Origin: Nepenthes gracilis | Lineage: Eukaryota; Streptophyta; Magnoliopsida; Caryophyllales; Nepenthaceae | Direction: 5' to 3' | Length of the DNA: 64,000 nucleotides | Assembly (NCBI GenBank): GCA_033239525.1 | Contig: BSYO01000010.1 | Span: forward strand, 7,963,379-8,027,378 | Shown here: positions 36,575 to 47,509 of the stretch, piece after piece | Layout: each line of letters opens with the position of its first letter | How positions within the stretch are numbered: position 1 is the first letter of the stretch | Position numbers and translations under genes: made by a program | Notes under the pieces: model-generated | Database searches by the model: none | What the model was told of the DNA's origin: nothing | The model's input: only the letters and a program-made list of their open reading frames with translations

Positions 36575-37417
36575 ATGCTTCTGTCTTACCTTCAAATTCA
36601 ACCGAAGATTGTTGGTGAAGTTAAGGAGATGCAAGTCAATGATCCATTCTTTATGGAAATTGTAAGTGACTTGAGTAAGGAATCTCGAGCTGAATTCAGC
36701 GTCCGAACGGACGGAGTATTATGGTTTAGAGAACGATTATGCGTGCCCCATGATGAGGAATTGAAAGAGAAAATTCTAAAGGAAGCCCATCGGTTTAAAT
36801 ATACCATCCACCCTGGAATAAACAAAATGTATCATGACTTAAAGAAAACGTTCTTGTGGAAGAACATGAAGAGAGACATTATGGCTTATGTGGAGAAATG
36901 CCTCGTATGTCAACAAGTGAAGGCTGAAAGGAGAAAACCGTCCGAGCTATTACAACCAATGCCGATCCCAAGCTGGAAATGGGAAGATATTGTTATGGAT
37001 TTTGTGTCGGGTTTGCCAAGGACTCCTAGAAATCATGATGCCGTTTGGGTTATAGTTGACCGACTGACAAAGTTAGCCCACTTCTTGGCAATTAGGACGA
37101 CCTATTCATGTGATAAGCCGGCACAGCTTTATGTGAACGAAATCATGAGACTACACGGAATTTCTGCCTCCATTGTGTCTGATAGGGACTCCTATTTTGT
37201 CTCAAGGTTTTGGAAGAGTTTGTATAAGGAACTGGGGACTGAATCAAAATTCAGTATTGCTTATCACCCCGAGACTGATGGCCAGCTTAAGCGTACCATC
37301 CAAATTCTTGAGGATATGCTGAGAGTTTCGGTGTTGGAAATGAAGGAAAATTGGGATACTTACCTAGCACCGCGAAATTCACCTATAATAATAGTTATCG
37401 TGCTAGCATCGGCATGA
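36575..37417 (+). pseudogene. Integrase of the 31400-40390 element with altered catalytic residue
   Basis: The HHCC zinc-binding module is recognisable (EAHRFKYTIHPGINKMYHDL, then KCLVCQQVK). The core follows: DFVSGLPRTPRNHDAVWVIVD, ASIVSDRDSYFVSRFW and YHPETDGQLKRTIQILEDML. In the family the third DDE residue lies in the SERTIQ block; here that position is K. Frame is lost after WDTYLAPRNSP near 37370-37417. It could not integrate DNA. Confidence 0.88.
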
Positions 37418-38030
37418 CACCAAACTTTGTATGGAAGGAAATGCAGATCGCGATTCACTCGGGAGGAGATTGAGATAAGAGAATCTTTTGGGTCCGAAAA
37501 TCGTAAAAGAAACGGGCAGAGAAAAATCGATCGATCTATGACAATTTAAAGGTTGCTCGGAAGCAGTGGAATAGTTATGCGGACAAAAGGAGGAAAGACT
37601 TAAGTTTTGAGGTCGAGATTTTGTCTTTCTAAAGGTCTCACTGTCCAAGGGAACATCCCGGTTTGGAATGAAGGGTAAGCTGAAGCCACGATTTATTGGC
37701 CATTTTGAGATACTAGAATGGATCGAAAAATTTGCTTACAGATTAGCACTGCTGCCAAGTTTGTCAGGAGTGCATGACGTATTCCACGTATCCATGCTTC
37801 GAAAATATGTTTATGGCCCTACTCATGTGATTGAATGCGAAACTTTAGAAGTCAATAAGGATCTATCCTACATCGAGGAGCCACTACAAATTCTCGACCG
37901 GAAAAAGCAGAGGTTGCGAACAAAGACGGTCTCTCTGGTGAAGGTGCTTTGGAGGAATCACTCACCTGAAGAAGCTACTTGGGAGCGAGAAGAAGAAATT
38001 CGGAGCAAGTATCCCCAATTATTTGTTTAA
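37418..38030 (+). pseudogene. Integrase C-terminus with chromodomain-like end
   Basis: The region 37418-37667 is recognisable only across several frames. From 37668 the frame reads KPRFIGHFEILEWIEKFAYR, VHDVFHVSMLRKYV, DLSYIEEPLQILDRKKQRLR and VKVLWRNHSPEEATWEREEE. The last block resembles the degenerate chromodomain found at the end of Del/Tekay-type elements, which by family knowledge may steer integration to heterochromatin. Confidence 0.82.
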
Positions 38031-38864
38031 GGTATGTAACTTTATTCAAATTTTGAGGACAAAATTTCTTAAGTAGGGAAGAATTGTGAAGTTCAAAAAT
38101 TAAGAGGCTCAAGGTTGGAGTTGAAAATGTTGACCGGTCTTCAATGAAAGAAACATGACAAGAAAAATGGCTTAATTAGAATAAGGAGTATTGATCAAAA
38201 AGTTGACTTGAATAAATTAATGGCAACTAAAGCCAGAAGCCAACTTTACTATTTAGTTAGAATCCAATTAAGTATCGACTAAATGGAGTAAGTAAACTAC
38301 CTCGTTACAGTCTGAGGAGAAGTACTCGAGTAAGTAAACTAATTTACTTACTTCCACCTACCCTCTGAAAAGAAGTACCGAAGCAAGTGACTTACCCCAT
38401 TTACTCCACCTATCCCCTCTTCTATAAATATTCAGTTTCGACCAAGGAAGCTAGCACGAGCAACTAGCGAGAAGAACAGTAAGGAGTAGAGGAGAGAAAG
38501 CTTCCAGTCGGTAAGGGTGGACAAACGGCTGTCAGGCAAGTGTATTTCGGACGTTACTCTTTCTGTTTTTAAGAAAAACTACAAGTGTTTCCCTTCAGAT
38601 TTAAATTAAATGCTTACCGATTTCTATCTAAATTGTGTTTCTAAGTTCATACTCATATTCATGGTTAATGATGTTTTCAGTTCCGAACTAGAGTTATAGA
38701 TTTGGAAACCGGCCTTCAATGTAATTAAACTCATTTTTTGCATGTAAATTGAACTCAGTTTTTAGGTGAAACGTGAAACCAGTCTTGCATGTAATTGAAC
38801 TCGGTCTTTCATGTTGAAATCGAAAACTAGCCCTTGCATGTTTGAAATTGGAACCTGCTTTCAT

Positions 38865-39370
38865 GTTGAAATCGAAACCGGCCTTTGCATGAAATCAAGT
38901 TCGGCCCTTGCATGAAATCAAGTTTCGGCCCTTGCATGAAATCAAGTTCGGCCCTTTGCATGAAATCAAGTTCGGCCCCTTTGCATGATGAAATCGAAAC
39001 CAGCCCCTTTGCATGTTGAAATCGAAACCGGCCCCTTTGCATGATGAAATCGAAACCGGCCCCTTGCATGATGAAATCGAAACCGGCCCCTTTGCATGAT
39101 GAAATCGAAACCGGCCCCTTTGCATGACGAAATCGAAACCGGCCCTTTGCATGATGAAATTGAAACCGACCCCTTTGCATGATGAAATCAAAACCGGCCC
39201 CTTGCATGATGAAATCGAAACTGGCCCCTTTGCATGATGAAAACGAAACCGGCCCCTTTGCATGATGAAATCGAAATCGGCCCCTTTACATGATGAAATC
39301 GAAACCAGCCCCTTTGCATGATGAAATCAAAACCGGCCCCTTGCATGATGAAATTAAAACCGGCCTCAAG
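38865..39370 (+). repeat. Expanded CCGGCC minisatellite in the 3' LTR
   Basis: Same unit as at 32170-32430 but roughly twice the number of copies (about 18-20), with unit lengths of 24 to 28 bp. It accounts for most of the length difference between the two LTRs. Confidence 0.9.
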
Positions 39371-39587
39371 TGTGTTTCGAAACCAAAAATTTGGCCCATG
39401 AAGTTTAAACCGGCCTTAGAACAAATTTGAAACCGGCATTTGTAAAATAACTTTGAAACTGGCTCGTGATGAACAAAGAAAATGTGAATCGACTTTATGA
39501 TAAAACAAATAAGTTCAGACATTAGCCTTGGGAGACAAGGTACTCCAGCATGCCTTAGGACCTTAAGGTGATAATTGAGGATAACCG

Positions 39588-39745
39588 AAGTGAGAGCCGT
39601 CCTCGGGGCTTTATACAAGGAGGTAGTAATAGCCATCCTCAGGGCTTTATACAAGGAGGTAGTGATAGCCGTCATCGGGGCTTTATACAAGGAGGAAGTG
39701 AGAGCCGTCCTCGGGGCTTTGTACAAGGAGGTATTGCCGTGATTG
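39588..39745 (+). repeat. Four 36-bp units in the 3' LTR (three in the 5' LTR at 32658-32768)
   Basis: The unit is GTGAGAGCCGTCCTCGGGGC followed by TTTATACAAGGAGGTA. The 5' LTR has three units. The same unit, inverted, occurs four times at about 48437-48580 in a different LTR family. Confidence 0.9.
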
Positions 39746-40973
39746 TGAGGAGATGTGCATAATCTATCCTCGATTAAAGCCCCCCTTCCGTTATGCAATA
39801 AATAAAAGAAGCTAAATTTATGTCTGCATTATTTTATGCCCAAGTATTATCTGTTCTGACTTTCCGATTTGCTTTTGTCCGGCCCAATGTTATGTATATA
39901 TATGATGTCTGATTTCTTGCATTAACCATCCTAAGTGTTTTGCAAGATTCCGGCCAAATGATATTTTGTATATATATCTGTAACTGTTGATAATACGAAC
40001 ATTTTATAAAAAATCTGCATGTACCTTGTTGAGCTCCGGCTCACTGTTTTCTGTTTTCCCCCCTTCAGATGGAAATTTAGAATTTGTGCCTGACGAGATG
40101 GAGTGATCAAAGCCAACTTAAAGGATTCGTAAGGATTCAAAAACACCTTTTTGAAGATCATAGCGGAGAATCAATTAGTGTAATGAATTATTAGACTCCA
40201 TAAACTTTTGTAATTAGACATTTATGCCTATTCGGAAATGAATATTATGGAATGAATATGAATGTTTTTGCAAGACGTTAGATTGGCTTCTGCTATGCAT
40301 TTTGATATTAAATTATATGGGTCCTAGATAGAATTTGTGTTCCTATGTTGCAAATGGCGAAGTTAAAAAAAAGAAATCTGTTCTGCCACATGTTGAGCTG
40401 TTAGCTCACTATTCTTCTTCTTCCTTCCAGATAAGAGCCATGAGCTGGTGCCCGATTAGTTAGAGCATGAAGAGGAGTGCTTAAGGAGAATTGCTGCTTT
40501 TGGGAGATATAGAGTTTTGGTTATACTTAATGTATCGATATGTAAATAGTTGAGTAGAGTGTTGTTATGTATTAAAATCATAGTATGTTATTATTATAGT
40601 TATTGTTATGCTTCCGCAGGTTTATGGATTAGTTCTGCTTCTGCATTCATATTTGATGTTTGGATTTTGTTTAGGCCTAGATGTCATCTCTCTTAGATTC
40701 AGCATAATAATTTAAGTGTGTTGTATTAGGGCCATGGATAATATGGCAGTTGTGGATCCTGTGTATGTATTGTGGTGATGAAAATATAGAAGTGTGGATA
40801 TTTATATGTTTGTATAGGTTCAAATTAATAGGTTATATTTTTTTTTGTCTAGTTGTAGAGGGAACTCTACTAAAATTTCTACAAATTATTATGTTTTAAT
40901 TATTGGGGCATTTCTATTTGATTAAGAGTGATTAACGGAAGGTCCTTTGAGGATAAGGATCCGTTCCGTTACA

Positions 40974-43573
40974 GTTGGTATTAGAAAAAGCGATGCTTTA
41001 AATTTTGATCTGGATCTCATGCGAAAGCTTAGGATCAAGCAAGATCGATCGAAAGAGTAGGCAAATGCATAGAATGAAAGTTGGATTGGATAGTTCCTAG
41101 TATCTTAGTTGCGTAAGTTAGATTAGAATTCATTGGAATCTTGGGGTTAAGTTGATGGATATTGAATGCAGGCCTAGACTGATTGATTTGGGTCTGAAAA
41201 TCTAGGTTGATTTATTCTAAGTTGAGATAAGATGAAGTAGCTAGGATTAGATGGAACATTTAGGTTTCGACCTTAAGGTTTTATTTTGGAAGGCATTGTT
41301 TGATCCTAACCCCTCACTCTAAGCTGATTATTTAAGAATAAATAATATTAGGACATTTGTAGTCATAGGAAATAGCATGGCTGCTAGGCTTGGATTTTTC
41401 CTCGGAATGTTGGTCGACCACAAGGATGAGGAGAAGTTAACCTTGGATGGTTGATATGGAGAGTGTCATGGATCTCGGGGATAAAGAGATATATTAGGAT
41501 ATGTTATGAATGTTTGTAGTGGGATGTTTTGAAAGAAATTCTGAGAGTATATTTCAATTGAGGATGATTCTTAAGGAGAGAAATCGACTAATTTCTTTTC
41601 TATTACTTGGTGATTCGAGGTTGTGTTGGGATTACCTCCGAAAGTTGAAATTGGTATAGAATCGGAGTCATACTGATTAATACTCATTACGAGCTACCTT
41701 AGGATTTTTGGGGTAAGTAAATCAATGAATAAAGAGTACATGAGAATGATTAAATATACCTATAGATAAGGAGATAATATTCCTAAGGATATTTCATATT
41801 GGTAGTATTGTCAATTATGAACGATCAAGAATAATGTTCGCAGTGACTTGCGAAAATTTAGACATAGCTAGTATGGGTTTCGATGGCGTCACTTAAGGTT
41901 CATAAGTTTGCTGACATCTCATGCAAAACTTTGGGTCAAATCTTCTAGACAAATTTAGCCTGATCATTGTGATAACCTTATGAAAAATAGAGAGTAATAA
42001 CCCTGTTAGAGGATTGGACACATAATTCTTCAAGGGGTCGAAGGTGGTCTTGTAGGCATTGAATGAGGTCTCATTAGGAAGAAACAATTGGTGTTGTGAA
42101 GGGTATATGATCTTCTTGGATTTAGCAAGTAATTTGACAAGTATTTCTCAAGGATAGTAAAGTCGAGAGACATTTGATTCAGGGATAATAAGTATTCATA
42201 ATGATGAGATAGGTAAAAAAAAACCTTCGAGGAATTCAAGGGTAAACTGTTGGTCGTTTTAATTGGGTTAACCATTGATGGGTCTAATAAGATGTAATGT
42301 ATTTGGGGAAGGACAGAATGATGATAATCTTATATCACAATAGGTGCCTATCCCCATTATAAGTGGGGGAGGGGTTTACAATTTAAATTGCTCTGCCTAT
42401 AGCCAGGATTAGCTGCTGAGGTCCTTACTTTAGGACAATTTGTAAATGCTGCCCTTAGAATGAAGAACTCCTAGTTAGAATTAACCCCCCATAGGCCAGA
42501 ATGAGTAAGTGAAGTCCCTGTTCTAAGACCTTGTGGATAGTATTTTGGAGATAGATTTGGTCGAATAAATTTTAAGGGCCAAAATAGTTATATCACTAAG
42601 AAAAGATGATCATGTGATATTGTGAATGGATAAATCTGTCTAAGGACCTCAAGGACGAACCCCGATATCTTTAAGAATAATGGACCTTTGTAATGGACCT
42701 TTATACTAGCAAATAATATTGGGGTAATAGAATGTTGTATTTTAAATTGGGAGACATAATCAAAGTTATGAAATTTTGAATTAAGAAGCCCTTATGGTTG
42801 TGTCTTAAGACAATTAGAATAATTTACTAATTATAGAAGATATGTTTGAGTTTAATCAACAGGCTCATTAATATGCAACAAGATACTGAGTTAGCTAATG
42901 TTTGAATTTTGAGATTGGGTGATAATTTAAAGTCATATTGATTTCTTGGAGAATATTATAATTGTGGTTTTTGACCCTGTGATAAATTTGACGAATTGTA
43001 AAACTTGGTACGTCACTAAAACTTGGTATGACACTCTTAGGATGTGATCAAAAAGATTAAGAATGAATAGCCATGTGTTTCAAGGATATATAATATGGAC
43101 TTTGCATTTTAAGAGAATGTCAGTTTGAGGACATACCAACAAAAGAATGAGAATGTAAGGTTCTCCATCTTCGAGGTTTACTTGTGAATAGAGGCTTATG
43201 TCAAAAAAAAAAAAAAGAAAATCTTACCCAAGCTTAGAAAAATATTGGGTATTAGGTTAGATCAAATATGATGATAACGTGTAACTGTATGGGTTATAGT
43301 TAGATGAAACAATAAGAGTTGTGTAGCGAAAGTGTGGTGAGCTCATGTATCTTAAGGATAATTTTGAGGTTTTTAAAGCTTAATGTGAATGAAGATAAGA
43401 AATTCATTTGAGGTTTTGAAGAAAACGCTAAAATTGAGTTGCTTAAGGTTCCCTAGAATAATTATTTTAATTGAGAAGATGACTTGGGGAAAAATTAGAA
43501 AGATTTTCTTCGATTAAGGAAAGTTTGGAGCTTGTCAAACTTTGAGGATGAAATTTTTATAAGTGGAGGAGAA
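40974..43573 (+). other. Interior of element D, non-coding
   Basis: Between the D LTRs lie 2.6 kb with only short open frames (none over about 85 codons) and no recognisable gag or pol motif on either strand. It starts with the degenerate primer site and ends with a polypurine tract. Either it is extremely decayed, or it is a non-autonomous large retrotransposon derivative. Confidence 0.6.
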
Positions 43574-43766
43574 TGTAATATTTCAAATATTTTTATTCGA
43601 TTTAATTGGGTTTATTTATTTATTTTGGGTAATTTGGATGTGATAAAAATTAATTAAATAATATAAAAATTTTAAAAAATATTTGGAATTGTTGGGCCGG
43701 CGCCCGGGGTGTACCTGTTCGGTCGTTTAAGTATCGATTTAAGTTTTGAGAATAAAGAAAAACGGA

Positions 43767-43847
<81 letters not shown>

Positions 43848-46560
43848 GATGGAAATCAGGGAGCAGAAGGAAAGAACTGGACAGAAGCAGGGGGAAAAGA
43901 GGGGGTTCAGGCGAGGGTTTTGCGGGGAGAAAGAGAGAGAGAGAGAGAGGAGGAGAGCGGTGTCGGTAGAGGCGGTAAATAGATCGGCGGTGGTCAGCGA
44001 CAGCTGTGCGTGACGGTGACTGGCTGGTGGCAGCATGGAGCAACAGCAGTAGCCACGGGAGGCTGGTGAAGGAGGGGAGCCACACGAAAGAGAAGAGGAG
44101 AAAATTGAGGCTTTCGAGTTCGACTCTGGTTTCGAGCTAGTTAGAAAAGTTGTAGACCGGGTCGAGACAAGTGCACTCATACTTTCCTTTTTCGTTTTCA
44201 TGCACTTTTATTCTGTTTTTTCAGGTATCTTTATTCCGATACCTGGTTAAATTTATATTTTGTAATTCCCATGCCCTAATAATGCATATATGTAAATTTG
44301 GAACCCAAAAATATAGATTTGAGGCGTTTTCGGATGACACAAACCCTAATCTCCGTAGCTGATTGTGATACCCACGAACATTTGGGTTATTTGTTAAATT
44401 CGGGACTAGAATGAGATTACCCACAACCTAATTGTGTTAATTTATTGATGAGGTATCCGAATTTGTGGTCGGAGGTGGAAATTCGTTCGTAGGGCCCCTA
44501 ACCCACGCCCAGACACCGTTTGAGCTTCGATTTGGGGATTAATGTATAAATTGACCTGGGATTATAGTTACCTATGCCTTGGGTTCGATAATATAACTAT
44601 TGATGTCCGAAATGTTGAGAATTAACCGGTATGTGGAATCTGTGCATTGTTCACGGGTATTGTTCAACCGAGGACTTCAGATGATATTTTGCGTAATTTT
44701 TCTATATTTAATTACTAATCGATTGATATGTATGTATGTATAAGTTTGACTATGTAATCTGGAAGTTTTGGATTTGTAGTATTGTACGAAGTTTCGTTCA
44801 TGGAAACCTTAACTTGTGCTCTGACGCTATTAATGGATTAATTTGGGTTATGACACATCAATTGGCTTGGGATAATAAGTATCCATGTTGTGAATTTGAT
44901 GAAATGACCGTTGGATGTTTGGAATATTGAGGATTAATCGATATGTGTATTCGGTTACTGTTCATTGAGGTCAACGGACAATGTTTTGCACAATTTTTCA
45001 TGTTTAAATGCTAATTAATTGACATATATCTATATGTATCGATATAAGTCTAATCATATAATTTGGAAGCTTCGGAATGAGCAAATGTAAAGGGAATGTG
45101 TATTCGAAAGCCCTTCGCATCAATGTATCTCGCAATGGTAAGAATTCTGAATCCTTTCTATGCATATGATACTCATACATTAAGTCATGAAAAGATTTCA
45201 ATCCAAATGAAAGATAAAGATTGTGCAAATATGCGATGGGGGAAAACCCACAATTGAATATGTGATCAAATTAATCTCCCGAATGGAGATATTATGAATG
45301 AATTTTCTAAACGAAAGATAATAATCGTATGTGTAATTGGAGGGAAGTCAACAATATAACATGTGAATGATTGAATCTCCCGAATGGAGATGTTGTGAAT
45401 TGAATTGGATGTGGTGGACTTTCCCTTAAGTGAAAATGGAATAATGAAACTAGGACCATGGATTATGTTACGATGGGTAATATCCCTTGGTATGACATGA
45501 GTATTGTAGTGGAGACTCAAGGATTATCCTGGCCATGTATTCTGGCTGCTTATTAAAGTGGGTGATACTCCTCTCAAGCCTTATGATATTGCTGTGGAAG
45601 GACGAGGACTGCCTCTGGACTGCGGGAGGTAAGGGTAGCGGGTGACTGGCATGCCGCTATGCCACGTGGTGTTTGGCCTATTGTAGGCAGTTTGTTTAGA
45701 CGTCGGGTATGTCGTTTGGACCTTAGATCATGTGGGATATCATGATCCTTCCTTGTCTTCTCACACCTTTTGTTAGTAAGGCCTACTGACCCTGATCCGT
45801 AAAGATGAATAATTATATATAAATTACATTCCAAAGAGAAGTAAGAAGTAAATTATATGCCAAAGTATACCTGATCGTGTTCATGTTCTATGCATCTTGT
45901 TCATGTTTATATATTAACCTTTTGTTTAATTTTATTATTATTGTTTATTGTCTTTGTTTATGATGTACTTGCTGAGCTGTTAGGTCACTATTACTTATTC
46001 TTCCTTCCAGATGAGAGTCATGAGTCAGTACCCGATTAGTTAGAGCATGAAGAGGAGTGCATAAGGAGAATTGCTGCTTTTGGGAGATATAGAATTTTGA
46101 TTATATTTAATGTATCGATATATAAATAGTCGAGTAGAGTGTTGTTATGTATTAAAATCGTAGCATGTTATTATTATAGTTATTGTTATGCTTCCGCAGG
46201 TTTATGGATTAGTTCTGCTTCCGCATTCATATTGGATGTTTGGATTTTATTTAGACCTAGATGGCATCTTTCTTAGATCCAGCATAATAATTTAAGTGTG
46301 CTGTGTTAGGGCCATGGATGATATGGCAATTGTGGTTCCTGTGTACGTATTGTGGTGATTAAAATATTAAAGTGTGGATATTTATATGTTTATATAGGTT
46401 CAAATTAACAGGTAGTATTTGTGATTTTCGTCTAATTGCAGAGGGAACTCTACCAAGATTTCCACAGATTAGTATGTTTTAATTATTGAGGCATTTCTAT
46501 TTGATTAAATAAGAGCGATTAACGGAAGGTCCTTTGAGAATGAGGATCCGTTTCGTTGCA
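43574..46560 (+). repeat. 3' LTR of element D (2987 bp)
   Basis: It starts TGTAATATTTCAAATATTT right after GGAGGAGAA and ends GGATCCGTTTCGTTGCA. It contains an imperfect internal duplication of roughly 300 bp: AACTTGTGCTCTGACGC / AACCCACGCCCAGACACC and the following GTTCA(C/T).G..GAGG(A/T)C blocks occur twice, near 44510 and 44815. An ATA/AAT microsatellite lies near its 5' end. Confidence 0.9.
43771..43847. repeat. (ATA)n microsatellite, about 25 units
   Basis: An uninterrupted ATAATA run lies in the D 3' LTR. Long poly-I, poly-N or poly-Y reading frames crossing it are artefacts. It is followed by a GA-rich tract (about 43928-43955). Confidence 0.97.
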
Positions 46561-47509
46561 TAGACCTACCAAACAATTAGTGACAGTTAGGTCGAAACAG
46601 CGGTAAGAAGGGTTCCTCTAAGAAGGCAAAGTGTTGCTTACATCTATAGCTCAAATATCGACTATCCTTAGGCGGGAAGCACCATGGTGAACATGGTGAA
46701 GGCTTCCTTTCTATCTCCAGGAGATCAACCAAGTCAGATTAGCAACAAATTTCGGTGCTCCTCAAATCAAAGGCACCAACAGGAAATTCTAGATCGGTAA
46801 ATTTTCTACAGGCAGGGTCAAATCCTTAGCCCTCCACCTACTAAGGCACGGTTGCTCAGGAAGTTAGCGAGTCATCACTCTGGCTCCCAAAGTGCATCCT
46901 TGCAGTGAGACGATCGATCCAAAACCAGAGTTTTTTCTTTGTGAGCTCTTATCTCTCGCTTAAAAGTCGGACAGCTCACGGTTGACGCTAGTGGCCCATT
47001 GTGACTTTGAAGCCTTGACAGTAGCACTCACTTGGCTCTCCATCTCTCTTGCTGCTCGCTCCCAAAGTGTGTCTTCGTAGCGAGGTGATCTGATCCCGAG
47101 TCTAAGGTTTTTCCTCTGTGAGCTTTTGGATCTCGCCTAAGATTCGGACAGCTAACAGTCAAAGTTGATGGATTGCTCTTGACACTATAGAACCTCAGCT
47201 TCCAAAAATAAGTCAACCAAGAACAACAAACTCACAAACGTTACACTTTCTGTACAATAGCTCTGCCTCCCTGTACAGCGTGTTGACAATTGGTAGCCCT
47301 GACATGCCACTTTCCAAAACTACAACTAATGGCATACAACATTGGCAGGTTCAAGGCTGATCTAATCAGCTCATATCTTAGCTAAGCACTCGAGAAGAAC
47401 CACTGCGAGTCAAGGTTGCCAGAAGACCAAGTCACTAGTTATTCGAATTGTCCAATCACTAGACGTTAAGCGACTGAAGGCTACATTTTAATGCTCCAAC
47501 CATCCACAT
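46561..47509. mobile_element. Unclassified repeat flanking the minus-strand solo LTR
   Basis: No coding frame is recognisable. It contains a tandem duplication with a 175-bp period: GCTCCCAAAGTGCATCC at 46883 and GCTCCCAAAGTGTGTCT at 47058, each followed by a CTTTGTGAGCTCTTATCTCG-like block and TCGGACAGCT. It continues at 49721 after the solo LTR. It may be an LTR or non-autonomous element; the class is unknown. Confidence 0.45.
46883..47200. repeat. 175-bp tandem duplication, two units
   Basis: Paired landmarks are GCTCCCAAAGTG, GATC-rich AAACC/GAGTC, TGTGAGCT, TCTCGC(T/C)TAA and TCGGACAGCT. Units begin at 46883 and 47058 and are about 75-80% similar by eye. Confidence 0.75.

Larger units (their letters stand above)
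31400..40390 (+). mobile_element. Full-length Ty3/gypsy element (Del/Tekay-like), degraded coding region
   Basis: The 5' LTR is 31400-33417 and the 3' LTR 38085-40390, both TG...CA, with a perfect TGTTG target duplication (31395-31399 and 40391-40395). The primer site is TGGTATAAGAG (33420-33430). The polypurine junction is AAGTAGGGAAGAA (38072-38083). Gag, protease, RT, RNase H, integrase and a chromodomain-like C-terminus follow in that order, which defines Ty3/gypsy. Stops and frameshifts show it cannot act alone. It is inserted in the D 5' LTR, whose sequence resumes exactly at AGCTGTTAGCTCACT. Confidence 0.97.
38085..40390 (+). repeat. 3' LTR (2306 bp) of the 31400-40390 element
   Basis: It starts TGTGAAGTTCAAAAATTAAG directly after the polypurine tract and ends ATCTGTTCTGCCACA before TGTTG. 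It contains the expanded CCGGCC-type array and four 36-bp units. Confidence 0.95.
27999..46560 (+). mobile_element. Old LTR element D (LARD-like), with nested insertions in its 5' LTR
   Basis: The 5' LTR remnant (27999-28166, 30241-31399, 40396-40973) matches the inner and 3' parts of the 3' LTR at 43574-46560 almost base by base. After the 5' LTR (ending CCGTTCCGTTACA) comes TGGTATTAGAAAAAGC, a degenerate tRNA-Met primer site. Before the 3' LTR is GAGGATGAAATTTTTATAAG and a GGAGGAGAA purine tract, the usual gypsy 3' junction. The interior (40974-43573, 2.6 kb) has no domain that I can recognise. Outside flanks (GAGAA at 43569 is internal; TAGAC follows 46560) cannot be tested because the 5' LTR is truncated. 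Confidence 0.8.

Noticed and set aside
32170..39370. CRISPR-like array of ~28-bp repeats
   Set aside because: Units are contiguous with no unique spacers, lie in LTRs of a plant retroelement and vary in length; this is a minisatellite.
38827..39798. Repetitive minus-strand frames of 122-182 codons (also 32046-32829) rich in CKG and FDFIMQ units
   Set aside because: They are open only because the tandem unit length is close to a multiple of three. They are antisense to the LTR, with no domain.
43650..44201. 183-codon minus-strand frame with a long Ile run, and overlapping Tyr-run and Asn-run frames
   Set aside because: They are translations of the (ATA)n microsatellite and the GA-rich LTR sequence.
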